A program made the position numbers and the translations under genes. The notes under the pieces were generated by a model. That model made no database searches, was not told the origin of the DNA, and was given only the letters and a program-made list of their open reading frames with translations. From NCBI GenBank assembly GCA_013398295.1, contig VZSF01011326.1, forward strand, positions 146,903-210,902: DNA of 64,000 bases. The letters are read 5' to 3'. Below, piece after piece: positions 12,741 to 42,837 of this stretch (within the stretch, counting starts at the first letter, position 1; each line of letters begins with the position of its first letter). This DNA comes from Chionis minor (lineage: Eukaryota; Chordata; Aves; Charadriiformes; Chionididae).

Positions 12741-13594
12741 TCTCAGTGTTAGGAATACTGAAAGAGTCCTGAAGCGTAGAGGGGAAAATCCACCTTTCCC
12801 TCTAGTACTTCAGCACTGCATGTCATCTTTGTTTGCTTTGGCATTGCTGTGGTGGTTGATCTGCTGCTCAGTCTGGGCAACTAGCAAAGCTTTATATTTT
12901 GTGTCATCAGCTTGAGGTTGGCAGATGAACGTTTTAATTAATACCAGCACATTTGCAACGCTACTCCACACTTGAGTAAATCTGTCTTCTCAAGATGCGC
13001 AGTGTGTGTTTGAAACGTGCTTTCAAGATGGTTTTGTTTCAGTTTTGGGATAAGCAGGTTCGACCCATGTCCTATAACCTTGGCATAAAACATCTTCACT
13101 GTTTTAAAAACATTTCCAACAGTCGGTGGAATGGGGTTGTACCCGAGGTACAGGAATTTTACAGGAAATCTTACAGTAGTTTGTGCTGGGCGTTGTATTA
13201 TTTAAATAAGACCCCCTTTCAAACAGGACCATGCGAGCTCGCGTCTCCGCTAGTGAAGAGCTGTCACAGATGGGCTGTCATCAATGGTGGTGTGTCATCT
13301 TACACTGAATATCTGGCTGTACAGCTTGCTGCATTTCTTCTAATGAGTCTTCTCTGCCAAAAAAAAAAAAGCTGAGCAGGAAACCAGTTTTTTGGCTCGG
13401 CAGTCGCAAGCATCTAACCATTTTTACTGAGAAGGGGTGGACTTTGCTACTTAGTTTTGATTTCAAGGGTATTCCCTCCCTGTTTTCTACTTTTCCAGAA
13501 TATGGGTGAATTTTCTCCTGCAGATGGGAGAAAGCTGGGGCTGGGAGCAGGATCCAGCCTCCCCTCCCTGCTCTTTAGGGCTGGTTGGGTGTAT

Positions 13595-13926
13595 TCTACA
13601 ATTGTCCAACAGGAGGTTGTAGCGAGGTGGGGGGTCAGTCTCTTCTCCCGAGTAAAAAGTGATAGGACAAGAGGAAATGGCTTCAAGCTGCACCAGGAGA
13701 GGTTTGGATTGGATACTAGGAAAAATTTCTTCACCAGAAGCGTTGTCAGGCATTGGAACAGGCTGCCCAGGGAGGTGGTGGAGTTGCCGTCCCTGGAGGT
13801 ATTTAAAAGACGGGTGGACGTGGTGCTGAGGGACGTGGGTTAGTGGTGGCCCTGGCAGTGCTAGGTTAACGGTTGGACTTGGTCTTAAAGGTCTCTTCCA
13901 ACCAAAACGGTTATATGGTTCTATAT
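13595..13926 (+). mobile_element. CR1 fragment with the end of its coding region and 3' tail
   Basis: The sequence runs from CAACAGGAGGTTGTAGCGAG to the tail GGTTATATGGTTCTATA. One frame reads [20 protein letters not shown] and [13 protein letters not shown], the peptide commonly obtained at CR1 3' ends. The orientation is opposite to the copy at 12513-12740, and the two share a near-complementary block (GGAACAGGCTGCCCAGGGAG and its complement). Confidence 0.92.
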
Positions 13927-14293
13927 CTCAGTTTTTAAGCTGCTGAAACTATTTGGAGAAAATGGAAGGACTTGGGCGCAGCCTTGCAAAACTAAAAAGC
14001 CCACAAAGGGGCAGTTTCAAGTGTGACTTGTGCAACTTCCCAAGGGCTGCTGAGCTCCTGGTGGAAGAACTGCTCAGCGTGGGCATCGTCGTTGCACCGT
14101 CGCCCCGGCACGGAAGCGACCCCTCGGAAGGTAAATGAGCGGAGGCACATCTGGTCTTGGAGCTGGCTGCTGGGATCCCCCGCCGGCAGCCACATGCCGG
14201 TTAAAAGAAGGCCCCGGTTTCGCGTGAGGGTTTATCCGGCAGGAAGAGCCTGTTTCTCCACCAGTCCCTACCGTGCTGGCAGCAGTTACCAGC

Positions 14294-14303
14294 TGCTGAC
14301 TCA
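14294..14303. promoter_or_regulatory. AP-1/MAF-type site TGCTGACTCA in the FAH 5' flank
   Basis: TGCTGACTCA lies about 210 bases before the FAH start codon and matches the left part of the MAF recognition element, including the AP-1 core TGACTCA. An HNF1-like half-site (ATTAAC) follows at 14322-14327. Both are motif matches only. FAH is a liver and kidney gene in vertebrates, which makes such sites plausible. Confidence 0.3.
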
Positions 14304-14511
14304 TGCAAACCTCTGGCACTAATTAACCGCTGCAGAGGGGTGGGATGGAGACAGGTCTGCGATTGGTTTGGGGCGGAGGATGGAGGGGTGGGATTTGGTG
14401 CTTCTGTGCTCTGGGTTCTAACATCTGGAGAGGATCTTCCTCCTAGGAAGGCGCGCAGCAGCCCGGAGGTGGGGGCTCGTGTCCGTAAGGAGGGACTGCT
14501 CGGTGTGCAGC

Positions 14512-31366
<16,855 letters not shown>

Positions 31367-31488
31367 TGACTAGATTAAAGGGATATCTGCGGAGGAAGAT
31401 TTCTCCCCCCACATCTAACAGTCATTCTGCTTTATTCAGATTTATTATTTTTATATGAGTGATTGGAATGTTGTTATTTTTAATTATG

Positions 31489-31494
31489 AATAAA
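31489..31494 (+). terminator. FAH: FAH polyadenylation signal AATAAA
   Basis: AATAAA lies in TATGAATAAATATC, 123 bases after the FAH stop. It gives a short 3' UTR of about 150 bases (31367 to about 31515), as is usual for this gene. Confidence 0.85.
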
Positions 31495-31515
31495 TATCTT
31501 AAAGATGAATATGGC

Positions 31516-34500
31516 TCTCTGGTGTGATAAGCAAAGGATTTCAACGCTAGCTTGAAATTCTCAGAATAAGATGACTGAAATGGAAAGTGACGTTCTTAAC
31601 GCTTCTACTGTATTAATAGTTTTTTCATAATTATAAAAAGGGGCTTTCAAGTAAACATAAATATTCAGAGCACTAGGTTGATGATAACAGCTGAGATGAT
31701 TGCACGCTGACTTCTTTTTTTCACAGTGTTGATACGGTGGAGGTAAAATCCTGAAAGCGAGTGGCATATAGATGCTAAAAACTTGTAGACCATCCTGAGT
31801 AAAAGAGAGTTACACGACTACACCCTAAACTACCTTGTAACCAAGCGATTTGCAAATGTGGTGATCAATACGACTGAAACCAACAGGAAAGCAAACCAAA
31901 ACCGTACTAGACAAACTAACACCTTTTTAAAATAGTGGAAACAGAAATTGTACTGTACAAAAAGAAATGAATATCTCAACTAACAACGCTGAGCAAGGCT
32001 CAGAACTAAACTGCATCACAGAAAGAAAACCTGTGCGGGCTTTGGAGTCCAACCCTTAGGCAGCGGCATCGATGAGTACCTGGAATAAACCCCAGCAGGT
32101 CGCAGCCTACAGCTCCTGCCGTCCCCTTGTCCTGGGAGCGGGCGGGCTGTCCCCGCTCCTCCTGCCCTCACACGGGCAGGGACAACTCTCCGTGTCCCAG
32201 AACACAGATCAACGAGTCCCTCAGAGCCTCTGAGCTGGGACTCAGTGCTGGGGCACCCCTCAAAAGAGAGCACGGAGGTACCTCGTGCACCTTGTCCTGG
32301 TTTTAGAGAAGGGAATTCCATGTTTCTCTTGCCCTGTGCACCAGCTTCCCCAGCGTCAAGGAGGGAGGGTGAACTTCATGGCTGGAGTGATCCCCAGGAG
32401 CTCACCAGTGGCAGGGACACCTTGTCACCTAGCAAGGCCTGCGGTGAGAGGACACCAAGGATGGAGACCCTCTTCCTGCCCTCCTGAAAGCCATCTCCTG
32501 CCACGGCATCCCCTTGCAGCAGGCAGTAAACAAAGCCACATGCCACTTCTCTCAAGTGTAAAGGGCATCTGCCGTCTCCCGCTGGTCTACAAATCAATTT
32601 AACTCCATGGCCAGGTGCCAAATCACATCAATTAGAGGATATTACTGACTGAAGGAGCTCAGGAGACCGGATAATGAACTCTGGTACAGTGTAAGGGGAA
32701 CTTGTTAAATATTTGCTTGGTCCTCAAAGTGAAGAGCCTGATGACGCTGCCGGCTTTGTGCAGCGACAGCAGGATGAACGTGGGCTGCCGCTTTCCTGTG
32801 GCTGCCCCCTTGCTCCTCCCAAGCTCTGCTGGGTAGTTTTGGTGGCGTGGGCCATGCTGGTATTTGATGTCACCCTGAGGAGCACCTGGTGCTCATCGGG
32901 AATGTGAACCTCTCAGCCACGCAGGAGAGAAAAATGATTTTGAAATGAAGATTAATGAAAAAAGGTGGCAGTGCAGAGAAATCACTGCTAATGGGGCATG
33001 TTCACTGAAATGGGCTCTCTTCCAGTCTGCAATAATAGCAGTCCCTTTAAAGAATGATACTTGGAGGATTGTCCCCAAATCAATTCAGATTTTTAGCCTA
33101 AGACATTCCACTATCACCAGGAGGGATGACCTGGCCAGGAAAAGAAGCTCGTTGTTGTTTATCAAGGAAAAGATATTTCCCCTTCAGGCTCTTGTGGAAA
33201 CTCAGAGTTGAACTAATAGGCAGATATTTATTTAATGTACTCTGACTCAGTTGTCAATTTATAGGATGCTTTGTGCTCCCTTTTGACCTCAAAGGACAAC
33301 CACAAGTTGACACCTTCCCTCTTGGATTTAGAAATAACTTGTGCAGTTCCTCTGAGCCCAGGAGGAACTGCGCTCCTCTGGCTTTACTCCTGGCAGCAGC
33401 AGGAGGACATAGAAAGCATTAATCCAGTGGAGAAATTTCTCAGAAGCAACATTCATGTTGCACCTTGCTGTATTTTATGTATGGGAAATGCAGTGTCTGA
33501 GGAGAGGGACACACAGAGAGACAAGCAAGAAGTGATGGAGATGTCAGGGCAGGATGTCATTAGTCATGGATTTTGACCTTGATGCAAGACGTTTTGCAGC
33601 CAGGAAGGACCGCGGCGTCAATGCTTTTTGGGTGCAGGAATACTTACTAGAAACCGTTAAGTCCATAGCGCTCTTTGCTGACTTTGTGCGGCACAAAGGA
33701 GAGTCCTGCACGTGGGGAACAAGTTCCTCTCCCAGAGAGCCAACCTGACTCTGCAATTGCTGCTGACAAGCGGAAATTGGGCTCCTTGCTGGGACAGGTG
33801 GGAAGGTCAGTGGTGCCGACAGCCCTGCTGCAAGCCAAGCCCTGGCAGGATGGAGGCACCCAGCCACAAATCCCTCCGAGGGAGGAGGGTGGCTTTGCAT
33901 CTGCTGTGGCCACACTTTCCATCCCAGTACCACAACCCCCAGCGTCTGGTGAAGCACCCCTGCACCGTGCTGGGGTGGGTGGGAGGTGGTAAGGTTCCAC
34001 CCTGTGGCCCCACAGGTGACAGAGCTGAGCTTCTTTAGCCTGGGGACATATTGAGAAGTCCCAGGTTCCCAGAAGGCGGAGATTTTCTGGAAAGGAGATG
34101 AGATACGGCTTGGAGAGCAGGTTTCAGGGATGAGCTGGAGAAAGTCCAAAGCCTCGCGCAGGACAGAGCTGAGACATCTGCTGCCTGCTGCATGGATGGG
34201 GGCCAAAAAGCCAGGAGATGATAAAAAAGGAGAGAAACTTTTTTTTTATTTATTTAATGTCCAAGGCCACTTTCTTTTCACCTTCAGGAGAAGGTAGTGG
34301 GCTTCGTTTGGAGGGGCGCAGAGGAGAAGGGGGGACCATAGCTGGGCACAGCAAGTCTGGAGCCACCAGCACCATCGACCCCCACCGCTGCCAGGGTACC
34401 CCGCACCGAGGGGCAAATGAAGGGTAGATCTGTACTGCAACATGCAGCGCTGTCCTGAAATAGCACCGCGTGTGCCCAGGACGAGCAGGACTTATAGCCA

Positions 34501-37500
34501 AAGCAGCACACGCTGTCTGGGGAGGCAGCAGCCTCCAAAGCAAGTTTTGGGCAACATCCAGGTGCTCTGGGCACCTCCTGCTTGCTCCACCTCCACTGGG
34601 GCAGCTGTGACCACTTTGCAGCCTTGGCCTTTAAATCGAAGCTCATGGGGCTTGCTTCTGGTTTTGGGGGAAGGTGGGTGCAGGGTAGGGATGGAGTTGA
34701 ACAGGGCTGAGAAGATAAGGTTCTTCGAGCAGGAGGGTGCTCCAGTTCAGGTGCTGGCAGTTCAGGGTGCAGACCTGGTGCTTAGAAAAGTTTATTTTTG
34801 AAGAGCCATTTCAATTGGTTTGGCCATCTCTACATAAAGCTTCCCTCTCCACTTCTGGAAGCTTTTGCTGCAATTAGGTTTGAGTGTGGCGCTCACTGCC
34901 TCTAGAAGTTATTAATTTTAATTTGATTTAAATTTGTTGTCCTTAGTTTGCTTATATCCTGACTTCCAGCAGAAATGAAAGGAGGAAAAAAAAAAAGTGT
35001 CAAACCCAGAGCTCCTTTTCCTCTGCCCTGTCATAGCAGCAGGTTTATGACCTGGGTGTAGGAAAAGAAATTTCTCCTTGGATCTTCAGAAGCCCAGAGG
35101 AAAAACAAACCCTTTCTGCTGTGTCAGCCACCTGGGAGGCCTCATTCAGAGTCACACAACATTGTGTGGGAAGAGAGATCCTGCTTTCCTGACCAGAGGA
35201 AGGGGAAACGTGCATCTAAAAGGAAACTATGGCTTTTATGCTTGCCTGGAGCATCCTTCTTGCTGGCCGGGTCTTTTGTGCTCAACGGAGGTCGGCAGTT
35301 CCCAGCAGCGACCCATGCTGGAGCGCAGCGATCCTGGGCGTAAGTAATGTTGGATGAATGGTCTTGGAGGGGTGTGGGGGGTGCTTCTGTGTCCTACTGC
35401 CTTATCACGGGGTAGCTGTACACGCAATGAATCCTACTCCCTGCCAATGTTTCACCTGGCTTTGTTATTTTGCTGGTAAGAAAACTAAGGGCAGCCTCTG
35501 CTCGATACTGTTTGAGATGCATTTTCTTATAGATCAAAGCATCGACTGGTTGGTGTGTAATGAAAAAGGCTGGGTATAATTTGTAATAGCACTGTTGGTA
35601 TAATTAAGTGTCAAAAGAAAAGCACAGAATAAAACCCTAGAGCATGTTTCAGGATTTAAGGGAAACAATGGACTTTCTGTGTGAAATGGTGGCATTCTTC
35701 ACCAAAAATACTCTTCTGCAGAGATTCTAATTAGGAATGGATGTGATATCATGGAAAAAAAAATTAGCTTTGATGAAAGCGCTCAGGACAGCAATATTCA
35801 TAATTTCTTCATTAACTGGGCAGTAATAACTCAAAGTAAAACGCTCTTTCGGTAGCTATTCAGGGTCAAGGTGGTGACTTTGTTAAGAGGGACAGAGCTG
35901 GTAGGTGATATTCACACTGGTTTTGGCTTTAAGAAGTAAGGCAGGAGGCCATTTCTCAGGCTTGATTGCTGCTTCTGTTCAGGATGCCCACACAGTTGCT
36001 GCTTAGTGAGAAAGAAAGAGATCATTTCTGGAATTTTAAAATTGATTGAAGGCTTTGGAAGTACGTGAGGGACATACTGAAGCACTGGCACCATGCTGCC
36101 CCTTACAAATCTGCTGTGAGCTGTTCCTCCTTCTCATGTCCCCCCATTCCCAAGAACATCTTCACCTCTGTGCTTTCTCTGTTGCGCACTTTTAGCTTTC
36201 CATGAAGTGCTTTTTAATTTTTACTCCGTTTGCTCCACATTGTCTAACTGGCAGCTGTAACAGAGCTGGGGTAGCCATAATAATGTATAAGGGAAATGCT
36301 GCAGGAGCAGAAGTCCCCAGTGGCAGCGGAGCACTCAATGGGTCAGCCTGTAGGATTGTCACCTTTGTCAGTGAATATTAAGGGGCTGGCTGGGAGCTGC
36401 AGGCGCAGGGAGGGTTTCTTGTCCCCGTTGTCCCTGTGTGCTGGATCCAGGACAGATGTGCTTCAGGGCTCAGGACCTGCAGCTCCACTGCCCTGCAGAG
36501 CGATGGGTGCCCTGGAGCTGCCATGTCCCAGCACCCTGCTCCAGGGGTGGCTCTGGGCTTTGCCTCGGGGACCGGGGGGCTGCCCAGCTCTGCTGCTCGC
36601 TTGCCCCTACCAGGCACTTCGCTTGTTCTGCAGAGGCAGCACAGCTGCTGCTTCAGAAATCCAATTAGTCTTAAATATAAAATATGTTTTGAAAAACTCT
36701 GCTTTCCTTACGGCCTCAGCACACCGAACGCAATTTTAATTCATTTTGGATTGATTTCTGAATTCCCTTCAAGAGCTGCCTGGCCAAGCCCCAGTACAAA
36801 ATGTGGAGCTTTGTAGCTAAGAATTGTATCGTTCAACATCTCCTAATGTCATTGTGGATCGAATCGAACACTGAGAATAAATGCAACCCGGGATCTTAAA
36901 CTGTGTATTGCTTTAAAAACGTATGTGTGAGCAGTGCTTTCCTCCCAGTTAGCGAGAAGGAGGAGGGGTCAAGAGGTATCAATTGTTTTTAACAAAAATA
37001 GTTTTTAAATAAAAAAAGTGCAAGAGAATGTTGACTGAAATCAAGAGTTCTATTTGTTGCATTAAGACATGGTTAAAATTGGAGATTTAACATCCTTTAT
37101 TTAAATCAAGTCACCATGAGACAGCTAAAACAAATGGTTTGAAGCCCGGCAAATTTGGGTTAGCCAGGTCAGAGAGGGTGAGGAAGGGGTGAAGATGGAT
37201 TTTAAATTTTCCAGCCTGCCTTTAGCAGGAGTTTCACACCAGGGGCAGCTCAGCTGCAGCCATTGCAAGGGTGGTGTGGATCTGGTGCCACCACGGGCTG
37301 GGAGTGAGCCGGGTGCCGAGCAGGGGAGCTGGTGCATGGATGTCACTCCGTGTGTTGCCACATTGACCTCAAAGGTGCAAAACTGCCGCAGGGGTGGCTG
37401 CTCCTTTGTCTGGCTCCTTGCCCCAGCAGTGAGACCAGTCCACATGCAGGTCACGGTGTCACTGCTGCCCTCGGGTCTCTCCAGGTGGAGAAGTTCGAGG

Positions 37501-38748
37501 CTTCGTAGGCTCAGTTATCACTGAGCACTAATGGGGGACTGCATGGAAACTGCAGGTAGCACAGGGGACCGGCATCAGTCTCGCTCTGTGGGAGTTTAAT
37601 TTGGGGCTGTCTTGAAAAGTCACTGCCTTCATCTCTCGTGCGCTCACTCTGTTTGCTGGAGCACCAGTGAAAAGTGAACCAAATACCTGAGGTCTGCTGT
37701 CCTCCCTATGTGTGCCTTGGGGATGGCTGGAGTCTCAGCATGGAGTTTTCCCCATCTAAGTCCTGAGTTGAGTTGACTTCTGAGCGCTAATAACATGGGC
37801 TGAAGTTACCCAGGGAGACCTTTAGTGACCTGGTAAGCTGGGGACATCTTTGGATGGCACAGCATCGCTTGTGCAGTCCCCTGGCTAGCATCAGCCCCTG
37901 TTTCTTTCAGAGAAACATTTATGCTCACAGTTCTCCAGGGTGTCTACCCAGATTCAGCCACTGCTGGCTTCAGTTCAGGTCTGCTTTTACATGAGCCATA
38001 GCAGCTGCTCTGAAAACAGCAGAAAGACTCCAGCCTCTGCTTCTGGCTAGGACATGGTTAATAATCCATCAGCGGGGTTTTGGCTTTGCAGCAAACCAGG
38101 TTGCAGGCACAAAGGTCCTTCTGCCAGAGGACCCACTGCAGGGACAAGCAGATATAAAGCGCCCAGCTTTCAGGCAACAGGGTCCTCTTAAAAGATGAAA
38201 GAATTAGCGGTTTGTCTCTTCGTCTTTTTCAAGAGGAGTTGTTCCCTGGGCGCTTTTTACGCAGCGTATCCCCGTACACTGTGGCTTCTTCAAAAAGACC
38301 CCCCAGTGCTCCACGCTCTCAATTTTCAGTTGCTAGTGGGAGAGATCCCAGTCTCAGTGGCCCTATTTCTTTTGGTATGCAATTCATTACCGATAATGAA
38401 TTGCTGAAATACAGCATGCTGCAGCAGTCCCCCGTCGACCTGCAGCTCTGCTCAGCTCACTGCTCTTCCTGACTGAGGGAATAACCAGAAATAACTGTTT
38501 TGGAGGGGGCTCACCTCCCAGCAGAGCCACGGGAACACTTGGAGCTCCATCAACTCTGCCCTGAGCTCCTGAGAGTCTGTGGTGGTGTTGCTGCACAGGG
38601 AGCAGTTCTCTGCCCTCACCCTCCAAGGAGGGCTGTCAGGAATGTTTATCTTTCTTGAAAATCATGTTGTGGGTGGTTTTTAAGAGATCCTGGCAACTAG
38701 CAGCGAAGCACAACAAAGACAAGAAGACGACTTTCCATGTCGAAGCTG
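31516..38748. other. intergenic region between convergent FAH and CTXND1
   Basis: I recognise no coding exon, RNA gene or CR1 copy here. The longest open frame in the window (220 codons, minus strand, 33544-34206) overlaps a 64-codon plus frame at 33554-33748. Neither belongs to a family I know. The region around 36.3-37.5 kb is GC-richer. Confidence 0.65.
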
Positions 38749-38754
38749 TTTATT
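38749..38754 (-). terminator. CTXND1: candidate distal CTXND1 polyadenylation signal
   Basis: TTTATT on the + strand reads AATAAA on the minus strand, in the context CGCAATAAACAGC. It is the farthest of three candidates downstream of the CTXND1 stop. Confidence 0.4.
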
Positions 38755-40511
38755 GCGTTAGATAAATACATTTGCGACAAGTTTGAATTGTTTCCTCTGA
38801 GTGCAATTGCTGGTAGTGTGGCATAATGATTAAAAAAAACCAGAACCAAAACTAGCAGAGGCACTTGTTGCATGCAGCTGAAATGACTACCAAGCCCAGC
38901 GATGCAGCCCCTGCTAAAACAGACCTTCCCCTGGCCGGGAGCGCAGCTTTGCCGACAGGGCTCGTGGGGTCAGCGTCGTCCGGGAGCTGCAATGACCCAC
39001 CTCACGTGGGCAAGTCCCAGCTCCAAATGCAAGGAGGCTAAAATTTCTGCTTTTGGCACAAGTTTAGTATTGCTTTTGGTTAGAGTGGTGAGGTTCTGTG
39101 ATCGTAGCCAGCAGGGGAGGGCGGGGAGGCAGGAATTAGAATGCATTTACGCTCGATAAAAACAATCACATTGACTTTTACGCAGTCATGCAAAAAGGTT
39201 GGATGTGAATGTGTAGATGCTTATAGAGACCTCCTTTTGTCAACAGGGTGGACTTGACAGGCTGTGCTAGACAGAGAAGTACCTTTTTATTAGGAAATAG
39301 AGCTACCCATAGGGATCTTTCCTTTAGGATCTTCAGGAAAATCCATAAAATGGCTTGTACAGCTGGACAAACAGTGGAGGGGGGGGAAGAAGTGGCAAAC
39401 ATTCTTGCAAAGCGTAGTTGTTCATTTGTTTCCCCAGGGTTGGTAACCCTTTGTTCTCACTCAGGCTTTGCTTCTGCACGGGCTGTGCGCTGTTGTCCCT
39501 GCCCCACCAAGGACACAGCACCTGGCTGACCCTGGTCTCTGCATAGTCAGGCAGCCTGTTCAGGGGCTTAAACTTAAGCACGTGCATAAGCCCTTAGCTG
39601 AACTTATCAGTGATGCGTGACAAAGCCAAAGGGTTCTGCATGCAGATAAACATTGAGTGGAGCATTGGGAGGAGCCATGGCAAGCTCTGCTCTTGCTCTG
39701 CATTGGCTGTGGACACAGCTGGGTGACTGGCAAATTTGTTTGTTTGTTTATTCTGTAAGTAGCCCCACTAGTATCAAGGTGGGATATGAGATTTGCTGAC
39801 AAAAAATGGGTTCTAAACTTTACCCTAGGGAACAGAAGCAGTCTCCTTTGAGCTACGGCTTCCATTCCTACAGTACAGATAGACACGCTCATGAATAAGA
39901 GACCAATGCGTTTGCCCAAAGTATGGTGAACATTAACATTCATGCTTGAAAAAGTTCTGTTGCTGGTTATTAACTGGCTAGCAGAAGCTGCGGTTAAACA
40001 ACAGCCTGAGGAGCAATCTGTGGTGGGTAATTGAAGCAGCGGATGTCTCTTGGTAGAGAATAGCAGGATTAAGTCCAATCCTCAAATCTCCTGCCTCCTG
40101 AATGGGATCTCCTACAACAGAGATTAGCAAAAATTGCGCAGTGCAAAAGATCCATGCAAAAATCTCTGCGTGCCTCGTAGCCTGCTATTTTGGGAACTCT
40201 GTAATCACTGCTGAGCACCTTACATCCAGACTGTCCTCAGAAATCAGTGGAATATGTAACAAAGCCGGGCGCCATTCGGCATGTCTCGTAATACTACAGT
40301 CCTTATGACAGAGTAAATGGAGGTCTGGACAAGTCCTCTGCCTGGGGAGAACGTCCCTCGCTGTACACTGACATTCAGATCTTCCCCGTTAGTTTCACAA
40401 GGAAGAATCACATATCAAAACCTTGTTTCGGCATCCCTGTCTAAGGCTGTCCAAGTGCTTTCTGCTATTATGAGACAGACAAAAAAACTGTGAGACAAGT
40501 TGATGTTGTTG

Positions 40512-40625
40512 AACCCATTTCACTGACGAGTAGACTGAGGCACATAAAGAAGTGACTTTTGTGGTTGTTGAACAAATCTGTCAGAGCTGGGAATAGTAAC
40601 CTACAAAGTCTGCGTCCTGATGCCT
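40512..40625 (-). repeat. MIR-type CORE-SINE fossil
   Basis: The + strand reads AACCCATTTCACTGACGAG, TAGACTGAGGCACATAAAGA, AGTGACTT and later CAGAGCTGGGAATAGTAACC. This follows in order the reverse complement of the MIR SINE core and head (CCCATTTTACAGATGAGGAA, ACTGAGGCACAGAGAGGTTA, CAGAGCTGGGATTCGAACC). The middle is diverged, as expected for an element older than the bird-mammal split. Confidence 0.6.
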
Positions 40626-41977
40626 TGTCCCAGCCTTTGGCTCCACCTTTCTCACCCACTGTGCATCGCCTTATGGCAGGAATCAGGAGGTCAGGTAGGA
40701 TGGTGAGGAAGAAGAGAAACAGCCAAATGCCCTCCTTGCAGATTTGTGCTTTCAGGTCTGATCTGCTCACGATGCTTGTTGTGGTTGCAGTACCTACTCC
40801 ATATTGCTTCAGCAACTCCTTACGACCCCTTAAGCCAAATGTGTGACTAAAAAAGGCAGCTGTGAGCAAAGCTCAGGATTTGGGGATAAAGGGCATCAGA
40901 ATCCCTTGATTCCCCCGCGCTTCAAAATGTAAATAATACATTTCTAAAGCTTCCCTCTTCGCTTATGCCTTCTTGCATAATGGTTGTCTTAATGAATTGA
41001 GAGAAGGAAATGTACAGCTATTCACCTTGCAAAATTGTGGAAAAATTCTTCTTTTAAAGGTGCTGAATTTCTCCGAGGTAGAATGCGTACAAACCTAGGA
41101 GTAATGTCTCCTTCCTCACTGTCTCTGTTGTTCTATTTGTGTGGCGTCCCACTGAAGTGCCCAGCAAGTGCTATGTAGTTGAAACCAGCAGCCTCCAAGT
41201 TCTCCTCCATGGACTTCTGGTGGCCACCAAGCTCATCATAAGCAGTCTGACACATCTGGCTAATCCATGGACCTGCGGCAGATGATAAACCGTGAGGTGT
41301 TTGCATGAGTAAGGTAGAGTGAGGTGGTGCTACAGGGTCAAAAGGAGTCCATGGCCCCCTTGGGAACTCTAGTCTGAGTGCTTCCATATCCTGACCACTG
41401 GAAACATGACTGCAGTGGAGTAGGGAACGTATGTGCAGAACTAAGTGAATCGAGAATAAATCTGCTCGTATAACCCTACATAACCAGGGGTGCTTTAGCG
41501 CTTCTACTTAGTGATGCTGTGGGATACAAAATTATAAAATCTGAGCTGTTTTTTGAAACACAAATATAAGGACTGAGGAAGACATTTGAAGCAATCTATT
41601 TCCAGGAAAGACAAAATGTTCTTGTTGCTTTTCCAAATTCTGATGGTTACCCTGGATTTGTGGGAGATGGTGAGGGGAGGACAAACTGTGCGAGACCAAG
41701 AGTTATATTAGGAAAAGTCTGGAGAGTCTTGTGCTACTTGAGTTACAATGATAACTGTTTTCTGTAAAATAAGGGTTGCTGCATAGTATTAAACTGTGCT
41801 GCCAGAATGGCTTGCTGATATCCTGATCTGTCGAGCAAGAAACATCTACACTATGTGCTCTTGGAGATATTGCCGTTGTCCTGTGTATCTGAAAATGGCT
41901 GTTTGTGCGTTGGCCTTCCCGGGAGGAAAAGGCCTCCTGGATCGCAGCATTTTATGGCTCTGCTGAGTGAAGTCCTT

Positions 41978-42204
<227 letters not shown>

Positions 42205-42211
42205 CAACCAC

Positions 42212-42225
42212 CTGCAAAACAAACA
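42212..42225 (-). other. CTXND1: splice acceptor before the CTXND1 coding exon
   Basis: The minus strand reads GTTTGTTTTGCAG and then G, a good acceptor 54 bases before the CTXND1 ATG. It implies at least one upstream non-coding exon. Confidence 0.6.
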
Positions 42226-42837
42226 CAGAGTCAGAGACAAGTGATTGCTGCTCCTGAGTATGGAGAAAGTAGGGGGTAGAACTGGAAACAGAAAATCTGT
42301 GATATATTCTTGCAGGGAAATAAACTTCCTGGAAATGTCTTAGCTTAGGTAACTGTGAAAGCTGTGAACAGGAGAAACCTCATCTCCACTTTAATTTAGA
42401 CCATGAATGCTTCTTGCTAAAATACTAGACAAGAAAAAGGGATGTTAACAAAGAAATGAGAAGCAGTGGTGAATGAACATTATCGACTTGAAATATCATT
42501 TCTCAAAAGAGGCACAGACACTGTTCTTGTCTCAGCATTTCCCAATCACAAAAATATTTCCTCTCCCCTGCTAGTGTGAGAGAGCAGACAAATGGCAGAG
42601 CAGACTGTTTCTATCCCAATTTTCCTCTCTGTCCAAACATTCCCTGTATCTCATTGGCACAAAGCAAAGTGAAAATTATGCGTACTTATTTTCCATAACA
42701 TTTAATCTCTGGTACTTGTAGGTTCTCCAGGCAATAGAAGATTTTTAGGAGCAATATCACTTCTAAGTGGGTATTTTATCACCCAGAGAGGTACAGCAGA
42801 TCATGTGATTAGAATGAGGATTATTTTATTTGATGCA

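Larger units (their letters stand above)
10711..14511. other. intergenic gap between ZFAND6 and FAH, including the FAH 5' flank
   Basis: A 3.8 kb tandem spacer. It contains CR1 copies at 12513-12740 (minus) and 13595-13926 (plus), and a moderately CpG-rich stretch near 14080-14260 that may belong to the FAH promoter region. ORFs here either overlap CR1 or show no recognisable family. Confidence 0.75.
38749..41977 (-). other. CTXND1: CTXND1 inferred 3' UTR
   Basis: This sequence lies downstream of the CTXND1 stop codon on the minus strand and carries no recognised coding exon. Minus-strand AATAAA signals occur at 39286-39291, 39747-39752 and 38749-38754. The last would give a UTR of 3.2 kb, and the nearer ones shorter forms. 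The extent is inferred without transcript data. An ancient MIR-like fragment lies at 40512-40625. Confidence 0.5.

Noticed and set aside
12304..12915. 203-codon plus-strand ORF
   Set aside because: Its middle third is a CR1 tail in antisense orientation, and the rest has no recognisable protein feature.
39560..40078. 172-codon minus-strand ORF
   Set aside because: It lies in the inferred CTXND1 3' UTR. Its composition is not domain-like and no family is recognised.
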